From: Streptomyces sp. HPF1205
GTDB taxonomy: Bacteria; Actinomycetota; Actinomycetes; Streptomycetales; Streptomycetaceae
Assembly: GCF_020400825.1 (NCBI RefSeq)
Contig: NZ_JAINVH010000028.1
Coordinates: 46,403-110,402 of the forward strand
DNA: 64,000 bases
Reading direction: 5' to 3'
A program made the translations under genes and the position numbers. Under the pieces are notes generated by a model. It had not been told where the DNA came from, did not search any database, and was given only the letters and a program-made list of their open reading frames with translations. This document shows, piece after piece, positions 32,714-40,497 of the stretch. Positions within the stretch are counted from its first letter, which is position 1; every line of letters starts with the position of its first letter.

Positions 32714-33945
32714 CAGCCGCGTCGCCTGCGGGCGCTGAGGAGGATGCCGACGCCGACGCTCGCGACGAAGGCGACGCCGACGATCACCCAGGTGCCGACG
32801 GCCGAGCCGCCGTGCTTGGCGGAGTGGTGAGCCGACGCGGACGCCGGCGCCGGCGAGGAGTCCGCCGCCTTGGCGGGGGCCGGGCCGAGGTTCGTGAGCT
32901 GCCGCACCCAGTCGGCGCCGGCGGCGTCGCGCGGGTCGGCGCCCACCGCGTGGGCGGCGAGGATCAACTGGGACAGCGCCGCGGGGTTGGCGTGCGCCCA
33001 TGCGGTCGCGTGGCCGGTGAGCCAGGTGTACGTGGCCTTGGCGGTGCTGAGGTCGCCGGTCGCGGCAAGGGCGGCGACCGCGTCCGCCGTCGTGCTGTAG
33101 TCGGGGGTCGGCGTGGTGGCGCCGGGGGTGACCGCCGTCAGGTGGCCGCCGCCCTTGGTGAGCAGGCCGGCGAGATATGCGGCGCCCGCCTGGCCGCTCG
33201 CCTTGGGGGCGAGCGCGGCATAGGCGTCCTTGCCGCCCGCGCACCCGGGTGCGGCCGGCCGGGTGTCCGCCGCGGGCGGGCTCACCAGGAATCCGGCGCC
33301 CTGGGCGCCGCGCACGGCGTCCACCGTCGCCTTGGCGTTCACCGAGAGCTTGCCGTTGATCGGGTAGCCGAACGACCCCCGGTCGGCCACCTTGGCCGAG
33401 CAGCCGAACTGGAAGCCGCGCAGGGCGTCGTAGGGGCTCTTGCCCGAGGCCGAGGTGCGCGTGGCCGGATCGGTTCCCACCGCCTTCAGGGCGCCGATCA
33501 CCACGGCCGTGGAGTCCGGGTCCGAGGGGGTGTGGGGGTTGTACGGCCAGCCGCCGTCCGCGTTCTGCACCGACGCCAGCCAGGTGGTCGCCTTGGTGAC
33601 CGCGGCCGTGTGGCCGCCGAGCGCGGCCAGCGCCTGGACGGCGAGGCCGGTGGCGTTGGTGTCCTCGGCCTTGGCCACGCAGGGCGTCGCCGTGGCGGCG
33701 CGGAACGAGGGGAACCCGCCGTCCGCGCACTGCTGTCCGGTGAGCCAGCCGACGGCCGCGGGGGAGGGGGTCACCCCCGCGGTGTGCAGGGCGAGCAGGG
33801 CGTAGCTCTGCCGCCAGACGCCGTCGTAGGTCGGGTCGGCCGCGCCGTACAGCCCCGCGGGCGGCGTGGCGGCAGCCGCGGCGAGGGGCGTCAGCAAGGT
33901 GGCTGCCGCGAGGGTGAGGACGGCGGCGGCACGGCGCAGGGACAT
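32713..33945 (-). CDS. Secreted alpha/alpha-toroid protein (squalene-oxidase-repeat; transcobalamin alpha-domain resemblance)
   Basis: 410-aa exported, anchored protein: signal peptide (1-25), a toroid of repeated helix pairs (about 30-350), then an Ala/Ser/Pro spacer, C-terminal TM (VGTWVIVGVAFVASVGVGIL) and RRRR. Repeats have the LxxQxxDGG(F/W) turn, as in QQCADGGFPSF, QNADGGWPYN and SGKSPYDALRGFQ. This is the fold of prenyltransferase/terpene cyclases and of cobalamin-binding transcobalamin. Catalytic DxDD-type acidic residues of cyclases are not seen. First gene of the ECF operon, so a surface substrate binder is likely. ATG 33945. Confidence 0.85.
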   Translation of the reverse strand: MSLRRAAAVLTLAAATLLTPLAAAAATPPAGLYGAADPTYDGVWRQSYALLALHTAGVTPSPAAVGWLTGQQCADGGFPSFRAATATPCVAKAEDTNATGLAVQALAALGGHTAAVTKATTWLASVQNADGGWPYNPHTPSDPDSTAVVIGALKAVGTDPATRTSASGKSPYDALRGFQFGCSAKVADRGSFGYPINGKLSVNAKATVDAVRGAQGAGFLVSPPAADTRPAAPGCAGGKDAYAALAPKASGQAGAAYLAGLLTKGGGHLTAVTPGATTPTPDYSTTADAVAALAATGDLSTAKATYTWLTGHATAWAHANPAALSQLILAAHAVGADPRDAAGADWVRQLTNLGPAPAKAADSSPAPASASAHHSAKHGGSAVGTWVIVGVAFVASVGVGILLSARRRRG

Positions 33946-34146
33946 GAGGTGTCGGCCTTTCGGGGTGCGTGGGAGCCCCTCACCCTAACCCGCGGCGCCC
34001 GACCCCCTCCGACCCGCCCCGGCGCCACCGGCCGCCCCCGACCAGGCGGCGGCGTCCGGCCCGTCCTCGCCCCGGCGGCCGGTGCGCCGCGCCACCGGCA
34101 GCCGGTCCGCCCCCGCGTCGGCGGCCGGTGCGCCGCGGCCCGGCGC

Positions 34147-34350
34147 TCACTTCCCCGGCGGTCCCCCTTTCACCGCACCCTGCCGGATGACCTGGAGGAA
34201 GACCGCCAGGTTCCTGCGTGTCGTGCGCAGCACCACACCCGGGTTGTCGCTCTCCCGGAGCAGGACCGCGCCCCCGTGTGCGGCCAGTTCGACGCAGTCG
34301 CCCTGCTCCTGCGAGTACGTGGACTTCTGCCAGATCAGGGGCACGGTCAT
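34147..34350 (-). CDS. DUF397 domain protein
   Basis: 67-aa member of the DUF397 family (W-K-S-x-S...C-V-E...R-D-S signature, here WQKSTYSQEQGDCVELA and VLLRESDNPG). These small proteins pair with XRE regulators in Streptomyces (BldB/AbaA-like modules) and may antagonise them. It begins 10 nt after the XRE gene, same transcript. The C-terminal tail VFLQVIRQGAVKGG is longer than usual. Confidence 0.93.
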   Translation of the reverse strand: MTVPLIWQKSTYSQEQGDCVELAAHGGAVLLRESDNPGVVLRTTRRNLAVFLQVIRQGAVKGGPPGK

Positions 34351-34360
34351 GGGCGGCCTT

Positions 34361-35215
34361 TCAGAGGTCTCGGGAAATGGCGTGGATGAAATCTCGGGAC
34401 CGCGGGCGGTCGAGGGCGACGGCGGCGAGCGTGTCGTACAGCACCCGGTAGTTGGCCAGTTGCGGGGCCGAGTGCAGGAAGGTGACGCCGTGCGCCGAGT
34501 CGATCTGGACGGTGTCGAGCTGGCGGACCGGCCCGCTCGCGTAGAGCATCGCGTGGCCGGATCCGATGTGGCCGTCCGCGGCGAACGGGATGACCCGCAC
34601 GCTTATGTGCGGCAGATGACTCAGCTCCTGGAGGTGTTCGAGCTGCGCCCTGGCCACCTTGCTGCCGCCGAAGCGCATGCGCAGCGCGGCCTCGTGGACC
34701 AGCGCCTCGTACGGCGGCGCGGCCTCCCGGTACAGCACGCCGGAGCGCTCCAGCCGGTGCGCCACCCTCGCCTCCAGTTCGTTGTCCGGCAGCGGCGGGA
34801 TGGCGTAGCCGAAGACCGTACGGGTGTAGTCCTCGGTCTGGAACACGCCCGGGATGTGCGTGATCTGGATGCTGCGCAGGTGAACCGCGTGGTGCTCCAG
34901 CTCGGCGACGTCGAGCAGCGCGGCGGGGACCACTCCGCGGTAGGTCTCCCACCAGCCCTTGCGGCCCTGGCTGTTGGCCATGGCGACGAGCGCGTCGATG
35001 AGCGCGGTGTCGCCGCACTCGTAGAACGCGGCGAGCCGCCGTAACCGCTCCTCGCTCACGCCCAGCCGGCCGGCCTCGATATGACTGACCTTGGCCGGGT
35101 CGGTGCCGAGCAGGCGGGCGGTGTCGCGAGCGGTGATGCCGGCCGCTTCCCGCATCTTCCGCAGCTCCGCACCGAGGCGCTCCTGGCGGGCGGTTGCGGT
35201 GCTTCTGAGCGGCAT
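34361..35215 (-). CDS. XRE-family regulator with DUF5753 domain
   Basis: 284-aa DNA-binding protein. Residues 8-66 are an XRE helix-turn-helix (LGAELRKMREAAGITARDTA, then SHIEAGRLGVSEERLRRLA). The rest is DUF5753, the ligand-like domain shared by Streptomyces XRE/DUF397 pairs, with IPGVFQTEDYTRTVF and HEAALRMRFGGS. ATG 35215 with GAAGGGA 6 nt upstream. It is divergent from the lanthipeptide operon with 376 bp between, so it might regulate it, though such pairs are numerous and usually unlinked to their neighbours. Confidence 0.93.
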   Translation of the reverse strand: MPLRSTATARQERLGAELRKMREAAGITARDTARLLGTDPAKVSHIEAGRLGVSEERLRRLAAFYECGDTALIDALVAMANSQGRKGWWETYRGVVPAALLDVAELEHHAVHLRSIQITHIPGVFQTEDYTRTVFGYAIPPLPDNELEARVAHRLERSGVLYREAAPPYEALVHEAALRMRFGGSKVARAQLEHLQELSHLPHISVRVIPFAADGHIGSGHAMLYASGPVRQLDTVQIDSAHGVTFLHSAPQLANYRVLYDTLAAVALDRPRSRDFIHAISRDL

Positions 35216-35591
35216 GGTGTCCCTTCTTGATGCTGGTTCAAAAGTGTGCCGTTCCGCCCTCTCGGGGTCCAGATCGTTTCTGGAAATTTCGGCGACAACG
35301 TTGCAGAGGGGCATTATTGCCCCAAACCGCCGTCGCGCCGCCACCCGGGTCGTGCGTACGGGACCAGTCAACTCCCTTGTCGGGCAGTCATGTTGCACCG
35401 GGTGGACCATTGCCCGTGGTCCCGGGCCGGCCCGGCCCCGGGGGCCGTGCGGCGCGCCCGGCTGGAACCGTGCGTTCCGCATGCCCATGAGATGACATCG
35501 GTGACTTCTCCCGCCGCCGGCGGCGTGGAAATCTTTGTCCGTCGCCGGCTCTGGATTCCTCCCGGGCCGAAGGCTCGTGGGGAAGGGTTCG
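35216..35591. promoter_or_regulatory. 376-bp divergent control region of the amf/ram locus
   Basis: Intergenic region between the XRE gene and lanKC. It holds an A/T-rich part around 35270-35330 (for example gggaattattgcccc-like bases near 35315) and then GC-rich sequence to the ribosome site GGGGAAGGG at 35580. No AmfR/BldD box could be defined with certainty, and no gene is seen. Confidence 0.4.
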
Positions 35592-38306
35592 ATGGACAAT
35601 CGCTACGAGGTTTTCTGTATCGCGGACCGGTATTTCTACGAGAGCCTCGACCGGCTCCCCGCCGAGGTGCCCGCGGCCCTGACGAGCGGCGGCGCGATGA
35701 CGCTCTTCGAGACCGCGCAGCGCGAGATCCCGGCCGGCTGGCGCAGCACGCGCCACGGCGACTGGCTGCACATCGACCCGCCCGAGACGGCCGGCGGCCA
35801 CCCGCCGCAGGGCTGGAAGATCCACGTCTCGGCCGCCCTGGACAACGCCGACAAAGTCGCCGCGAAGGTGTGGGACTACTGCGTCCCGCGGCTCGTCCCG
35901 TTCAAATTCGTGCCCGGCCCGCAGTTGCTGCACCTGCGGAATTCCAAATACGCCGGCCGCGACACCAGCGGGAAATTCGTCACCGTCTATCCGGCGGACG
36001 AGGACCAGTTGCGGACGGTCCTGGAGGAACTGGACGACCTGCTCGCCGGCGAGCACGGACCGTACATCCTCACCGACCTGCGCTGGCGCGAAGGACCGCT
36101 CTACGTGCGCTACGGCGCCTTCGCCCGGCGGTACTGCGTCGGCGAGCGCGGCACCCTCGTACCGGCCGTCGAGAACGCCGAGGGCGTGCTCGTCCCCGAC
36201 GACCGGTCGCCCGCCTTCCGCGTGCCGCAGTGGGTGACGCTGCCCGAATTCCTGCGGCCGCACCTGGAGGCGCGCAACGCCACCACCGTCGCCGACCTGC
36301 CGTACCGCATCGAGTCGGCGCTGCACTTCTCCAACGGCGGCGGGGTCTACCAGGGGACCGACACGCGCACCGGCGCGAAAGTGGTGCTCAAGGAGGGCCG
36401 CCCGCACGCCGGGCTGGCCGCCGACGGCGCCGACGCGGTGGCGCGGCTGGAACGCGAACGCGACGCCCTGCTGCGGCTGTCCGGGCTCGGCGTCGCCCCC
36501 GAGGTGCGCGACTGGTTCACCGTGGGCGACCACCGCTTCCTGGTGATGGACTTCCTCGACGGCAAGCCGCTCAACTCCTTCTTCGCCCACCGCCACCCGC
36601 TGCTCACCCCCGAGCCGGACCCGGACGCGGTCGCCGCGTACACCGACTGGGCGCTGCGCATCCACGCGGGCGTCGAACGCGCCGTCGCCGCCGTCCACTC
36701 GCGCGGCATCGTCTTCAACGACCTGCACATGTTCAACATCATGGTCGGCCCCGACGACGAGTCCGTCGCGCTGCTCGACTTCGAGGCGGCCGCGCCCGCC
36801 TCCGACCGCGGCCGCCAGTCCGTCGCCCACCCCGGCTTCGTGGCCCCGCCCGACCGCCGCGGCACCGACGTCGACCGGTACGCCCTGGCCTGCCTGCGGC
36901 TGGCCCTGTTCCTGCCGGTCACCACCCTCCTCGCCGTCGACCGCGGCAAGGCGGCCCACCTCGCGGAGGTGATCGCCGCCGAGTTCCCGGTGCCGCGCGC
37001 CTTCCTGGACGAGGCGGTGGCCGAGATCACCCGGGACGAGCCCGCCGGCTCCCCCGAGCCCGCCGACGGCGCGCCCGCCCTCATCACCGCCACCCCCGCG
37101 CCCGGCCGCGGCACGCGCCGTCCGCCCGCCGACCCCGCGGACTGGCCCGCCGCCCGGGAGTCCATGGCCGACGCGATCCTCGCCTCGGCCACCCCGGACC
37201 GCGAGGACCGGCTGTTCCCCGGGGACATCGCCCAGTTCGCGGACGGCGGCGGCCTCGGCCTCGCCAACGGCGCCGCCGGCGTCCTCTACGCCTTCGCCGA
37301 GAGCGGCCTGCCACGGTACGAGCGGGGCGAGCGGTGGCTGCTGGACCGGCTGGCCCCGCCGCCGAACGGCATCGCGCTCGGGCTGTACGACGGGGTGGCC
37401 GGCATCGCGTACGTCCTGGACCGGCTCGGCCACACCGAGCGGGCCCTGGAACTGACGCGCACGCTGCTCGGCGAGAACTGGCAGCGGCTGTCCTCCGACC
37501 TGCACGGCGGGCTCGCCGGCATCGGGCTGGTGCTGGACCACCTGGCCCGCACCACCGGGGAGGCCGACCTGCGCGAGCGCGCGCTCGAAGCCGCCGGCAT
37601 CGTCGCCGGACGCCTGGCCGCCCTCGCCGACGCGCCGACGCCGGCTCCCGCCAGGAACGCCCCGCCCCGCCGGGCCGGCCTGCTGCGCGGCGCCACCGGC
37701 CCCGCCCTGCTCTTCCTGCGGCTGTACGAGCACACCGGCGCGCCCGCCCTGCTCGACCACGCCGCCCGGGCCCTGGGGCTCGACCTCGACATGTGCGTGA
37801 CCGCGGAGAACGGCGCGCTGGAGGTCGACGAGGGCTGGCGGACCATGCCGTACCTCGGCGACGGCGGGGTGGGCATCGGCATGGTCCTGGACGACTACCT
37901 CGGCCTGGCCGGCCGCGGCGACGCGGGCGACCCCGCCGCGGCCGGCCGCTTCCAGGAGGTCCGCGGCGCGGTGGTCCGCGCGGCCACCTCGCGGCTGTAC
38001 GCGCAACCCGCCCTGTTCGCCGGCCGGGCCGGCATGGTGCTGCACCTGGCCAGGACCACCGCCCCGGTACCGGACGGCGCCCTGGCCGCGCAGATCGGCG
38101 CCCTCGGCTGGTACGGCATGGACTACCGCGGGCACCTCGCCTTCCCCGGCCACCAGATGATGCGCCTGTCCATGGACCTGGCCACCGGCACGGCCGGCTG
38201 CCTGCTGGCCGTCGCCGCCGCGAACGGCGCCGGCGACGGCGGGCACACCGCCCGCCTGCCCTTCCTGCCGCCCCTCGCCCCCATGGCGGGCGCGGGCGGC
38301 TCCTGA
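35592..38306 (+). CDS. ramC: Class III lanthionine synthetase LanKC (RamC/AmfT type)
   Basis: 904-aa trifunctional enzyme of SapB/AmfS biosynthesis: phosphorylates Ser, eliminates phosphate, cyclises onto Cys. The N-terminal 200 residues are the lyase part. The kinase spans about 235-480: glycine loop FSNGGGVYQGTD, VVLKEG Lys near 266, catalytic loop GIVFNDLHMFNIMVG near 374, metal motif LLDFEAA. The C-terminal cyclase toroid (about 540-900) has GLANGAAGVLYA, LYDGVAGIAY and DLHGGLAGIGL but no Cys-Cys-His zinc site, as expected for class III. ATG 35592 with GGGAAGGG; the 19-codon extension lacks a ribosome site. 63 nt before amfS. Confidence 0.96.
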   Translation: MDNRYEVFCIADRYFYESLDRLPAEVPAALTSGGAMTLFETAQREIPAGWRSTRHGDWLHIDPPETAGGHPPQGWKIHVSAALDNADKVAAKVWDYCVPRLVPFKFVPGPQLLHLRNSKYAGRDTSGKFVTVYPADEDQLRTVLEELDDLLAGEHGPYILTDLRWREGPLYVRYGAFARRYCVGERGTLVPAVENAEGVLVPDDRSPAFRVPQWVTLPEFLRPHLEARNATTVADLPYRIESALHFSNGGGVYQGTDTRTGAKVVLKEGRPHAGLAADGADAVARLERERDALLRLSGLGVAPEVRDWFTVGDHRFLVMDFLDGKPLNSFFAHRHPLLTPEPDPDAVAAYTDWALRIHAGVERAVAAVHSRGIVFNDLHMFNIMVGPDDESVALLDFEAAAPASDRGRQSVAHPGFVAPPDRRGTDVDRYALACLRLALFLPVTTLLAVDRGKAAHLAEVIAAEFPVPRAFLDEAVAEITRDEPAGSPEPADGAPALITATPAPGRGTRRPPADPADWPAARESMADAILASATPDREDRLFPGDIAQFADGGGLGLANGAAGVLYAFAESGLPRYERGERWLLDRLAPPPNGIALGLYDGVAGIAYVLDRLGHTERALELTRTLLGENWQRLSSDLHGGLAGIGLVLDHLARTTGEADLRERALEAAGIVAGRLAALADAPTPAPARNAPPRRAGLLRGATGPALLFLRLYEHTGAPALLDHAARALGLDLDMCVTAENGALEVDEGWRTMPYLGDGGVGIGMVLDDYLGLAGRGDAGDPAAAGRFQEVRGAVVRAATSRLYAQPALFAGRAGMVLHLARTTAPVPDGALAAQIGALGWYGMDYRGHLAFPGHQMMRLSMDLATGTAGCLLAVAAANGAGDGGHTARLPFLPPLAPMAGAGGS

Positions 38307-38369
38307 ACCCGGCCCCGGTCCCGTGCCGCCGGCCGTGCACCACCAACCGTCTAGTGAAAGGACACTGTC

Positions 38370-38489
38370 ATGGCCCTTCTCGACCTGCAGAACCTGGAGC
38401 CCGCCGACCGTCACAACGGCGGCGACGGCGACAGCTCCCTGAGCCTGCTGAGCTGCGTCAGCTCGCTCAGCACGCTCGTCTGCCTCTGA
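38370..38489 (+). CDS. amfS: SapB/AmfS-type class III lanthipeptide precursor
   Basis: 39-aa precursor. The leader begins MALLDLQNLEPADRHNG, with the LLDLQ box that class III synthetases recognise. The core carries two identical S-x2-S-x3-C patterns, S22/S25/C29 (SSLSLLSC) and S31/S34/C38 (SSLSTLVC), as in RamS and AmfS. Each can become dehydroalanine plus lanthionine (or labionin) rings, giving an aerial-hypha surfactant peptide. ATG with GAAAGGA 8 nt upstream. The core sequence differs from those I know for SapB and AmfS. Confidence 0.96.
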   Translation: MALLDLQNLEPADRHNGGDGDSSLSLLSCVSSLSTLVCL

Positions 38490-38502
38490 CCTTTCCGGTC
38501 AT

Positions 38503-38532
38503 CCCGGGTGCGGCCGACGGGCCGCACCCGGG
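38503..38532 (+). terminator. Attenuator/terminator hairpin between amfS and amfB
   Basis: CCCGGGTGCGGCC (38503-38515) pairs perfectly with GGCCGCACCCGGG (38520-38532), loop GACG, followed by TCTTT. It comes 14 nt after the precursor stop and 28 nt before the exporter gene. A leaky terminator here would make more precursor than exporter mRNA. Confidence 0.85.
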
Positions 38533-38559
38533 TCTTTCCGCTCCACCAGGAGGTCGCGC

Positions 38560-40497
38560 ATGGCCGGCCAACCGCCCTCGGGCGACCGGATCCTGCTGGA
38601 CGCGGCGCGCCGGGCCTGGGCGCGGGTCACCGCGCTCGTCCTGCTGGGCGCGGCCCAGACCGGGCTGACGCTCCTTCTGCCCTACGTCCTCGGCCACGCC
38701 CTGGACCTGCTGCTGCGCGGCCGGTCCGGCGGTGCGTGGGTGGGCGCGTGCGCGGCCGTGGTCACCGGGCAGTTCGCGCTGGGCGCCGCCGCCGACGTCC
38801 TCGCCGCCACCACCACCGCGAGAACCGCGGCGGGCCTGCGGCGGACGGTCGTCCGGCACGTCCTGGCCGCGGGCGAGCCCGCCGCCGCGACCGGCGCCGG
38901 CGACCTGGTCAGCCGCATGGTCGGCAACGCCGCCGACGCCGCCTGCGGACCCACCGCCGCCGCCGCGCTGCCCGCCACCGTCGCGGGCCCGCTCGGCGGC
39001 ATCGTCGCGCTCGGCCTGACCGACCCCTGGCTCGCGGCCGCCTTCCTCGTGGGCGCGCCGCCGATGGCCCTGCTCGTACGGCGGTTCGCGCGCGTGTCCT
39101 CCGACAGCGTCATCCGCTACCAGGACGCCCAGGGCCGGATCGCCGCCCGCCTGGTCGAGGCGCTCGGCGGCGCGCGCACGATCGCCGCCGCCCGCACCGA
39201 GGAGCGGGAGACCGCCCGGGTGCTCGCGCCGCTGCCCGAACTCAGCGCCCAGGGCTTCCGCATGTGGCACGTCCAGGGCCGCGCGACCGCGCAGGCCGCC
39301 GTCCTCGTACCGCTCCTGCAGATCCTCGTCCTCGCCGTCGGCGGCTGGCGCGTCACCCAGGGCGCGATGAGCGTCGGCGGCCTCCTCGCCGCCACCCGTT
39401 ACGCCGCCTTGGCCACCGGTATCGGCCTGGCGGTCGGCCAGCTCAGCGCGCTGGTACGGGCCCGGGCGGCGGCCCGCAGGCTCGCCGCGGTGCTCGCGGT
39501 GCCCGTGATGCCCTACGGCGACGGCCGGCTGCCGGCGCGGGAGGGGGCGGGCGCGAGTGAGCCGGTGGCACCGGACGCGGCTGCGGCACCCGATGGGTAC
39601 GCGGCACCGGACGCGGCTGCGGCACCCGATGGGTACGCGGCACCGGACGCGGCTGAGGCACCGCACGGGTCCGCCGTACGAGGTCGGCCGGCGGCATGGA
39701 GCGGGCCGGCCGGGCCGGCCGGGCAGGCCGGGCAGGTGGGGGACGGGACGCTGGAGCTGCGGGGGGTGACCGCGCGGCGCGGAGGCGCGGTCGTCCTGGA
39801 CCGGCTCGACCTGACCGTACCGGGCGGCGCCTGCGTCGCCGTCGTCGGGCGGTCGGGCGCCGGGAAGTCCGTCCTGGCCGCGATCGCCGGGCGGCTGGCC
39901 GACCCCGACGAGGGGACGGTCCTGCTCGACGGACGTCCCCTGACCGCCCTCGGCAAGGCGGAGCTGCGGGACGCCGTCGCGTACGCCTTCGCCCGGCCCG
40001 TCCTCCTCGGCGACACCCTCGCCGAGGCCATCGCCTTCGGCCGCGGGCCGCTGCCCCCCGCCCGGGTCCGGGCCGCCGCGCGCGCCGCCCGTGCCGACGA
40101 GTTCGTCTCGCTGCTGCCGCGCGGGTACGGGACCCCGCCCGCCCGCGCTCCCCTGTCCGGCGGCGAGGTCCAGCGCCTGGGCCTGGCCCGCGCGTTCGCC
40201 CACCACGGCCGCCTGCTGATCCTGGACGACGCCACCTCCAGCCTCGACACGGTCACCGAACACCACGTCGCCCGCGCCCTGCTGAACCCGGCGGGCCGCC
40301 GTACCCGTCTCGTCACCACCCACCGCCCGACGACCGCCGCGCGCGCCGACCTGGTCGCCTGGCTGGACGCGGGCCGGCTGCGCGCCCTGGCCCCGCACGC
40401 CGACCTGTGGCCGCTGGCGGAGTACCGCGCGCTGTTCGCGGCCCCCGCGGCCGACGACGGCGCCGGGCCGGACGCCGCCGGCGAGGGGGCGGCGTGA
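38560..40497 (+). CDS. ramA: ABC half-transporter RamA/AmfB (lanthipeptide export)
   Basis: 645-aa half-size ABC exporter with an N-terminal membrane domain (about 20-290) and an ATPase (about 400-620): Walker A VGRSGAGKSV (near 429), signature PLSGGEVQRLGLA, Walker B LLILDDATSSLD. Between them lies an unusual Ala/Pro/Asp linker with a 12-residue repeat. It should pair with the next gene as a heterodimer exporting the modified peptide. ATG with AGGAGG 7 nt upstream; its end overlaps the partner gene by GTGA. Confidence 0.93.
   Translation: MAGQPPSGDRILLDAARRAWARVTALVLLGAAQTGLTLLLPYVLGHALDLLLRGRSGGAWVGACAAVVTGQFALGAAADVLAATTTARTAAGLRRTVVRHVLAAGEPAAATGAGDLVSRMVGNAADAACGPTAAAALPATVAGPLGGIVALGLTDPWLAAAFLVGAPPMALLVRRFARVSSDSVIRYQDAQGRIAARLVEALGGARTIAAARTEERETARVLAPLPELSAQGFRMWHVQGRATAQAAVLVPLLQILVLAVGGWRVTQGAMSVGGLLAATRYAALATGIGLAVGQLSALVRARAAARRLAAVLAVPVMPYGDGRLPAREGAGASEPVAPDAAAAPDGYAAPDAAAAPDGYAAPDAAEAPHGSAVRGRPAAWSGPAGPAGQAGQVGDGTLELRGVTARRGGAVVLDRLDLTVPGGACVAVVGRSGAGKSVLAAIAGRLADPDEGTVLLDGRPLTALGKAELRDAVAYAFARPVLLGDTLAEAIAFGRGPLPPARVRAAARAARADEFVSLLPRGYGTPPARAPLSGGEVQRLGLARAFAHHGRLLILDDATSSLDTVTEHHVARALLNPAGRRTRLVTTHRPTTAARADLVAWLDAGRLRALAPHADLWPLAEYRALFAAPAADDGAGPDAAGEGAA
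39567..39669 (+). repeat. 36-bp in-frame tandem repeat in the AmfB linker
   Basis: Copies start at 39567, 39603 and 39639 (2.9 copies of 36 bp). Each encodes about APDAAAAPDGYA. The first two copies are near identical, so the expansion is recent. The frame is kept and the repeat lies between membrane and ATPase domains. Confidence 0.95.

Noticed and set aside
33946..34146. Cobalamin riboswitch upstream of the ECF operon
   Set aside because: I looked for the conserved GCCACTG B12-box block on the minus strand and did not find it. This leaves the substrate open.
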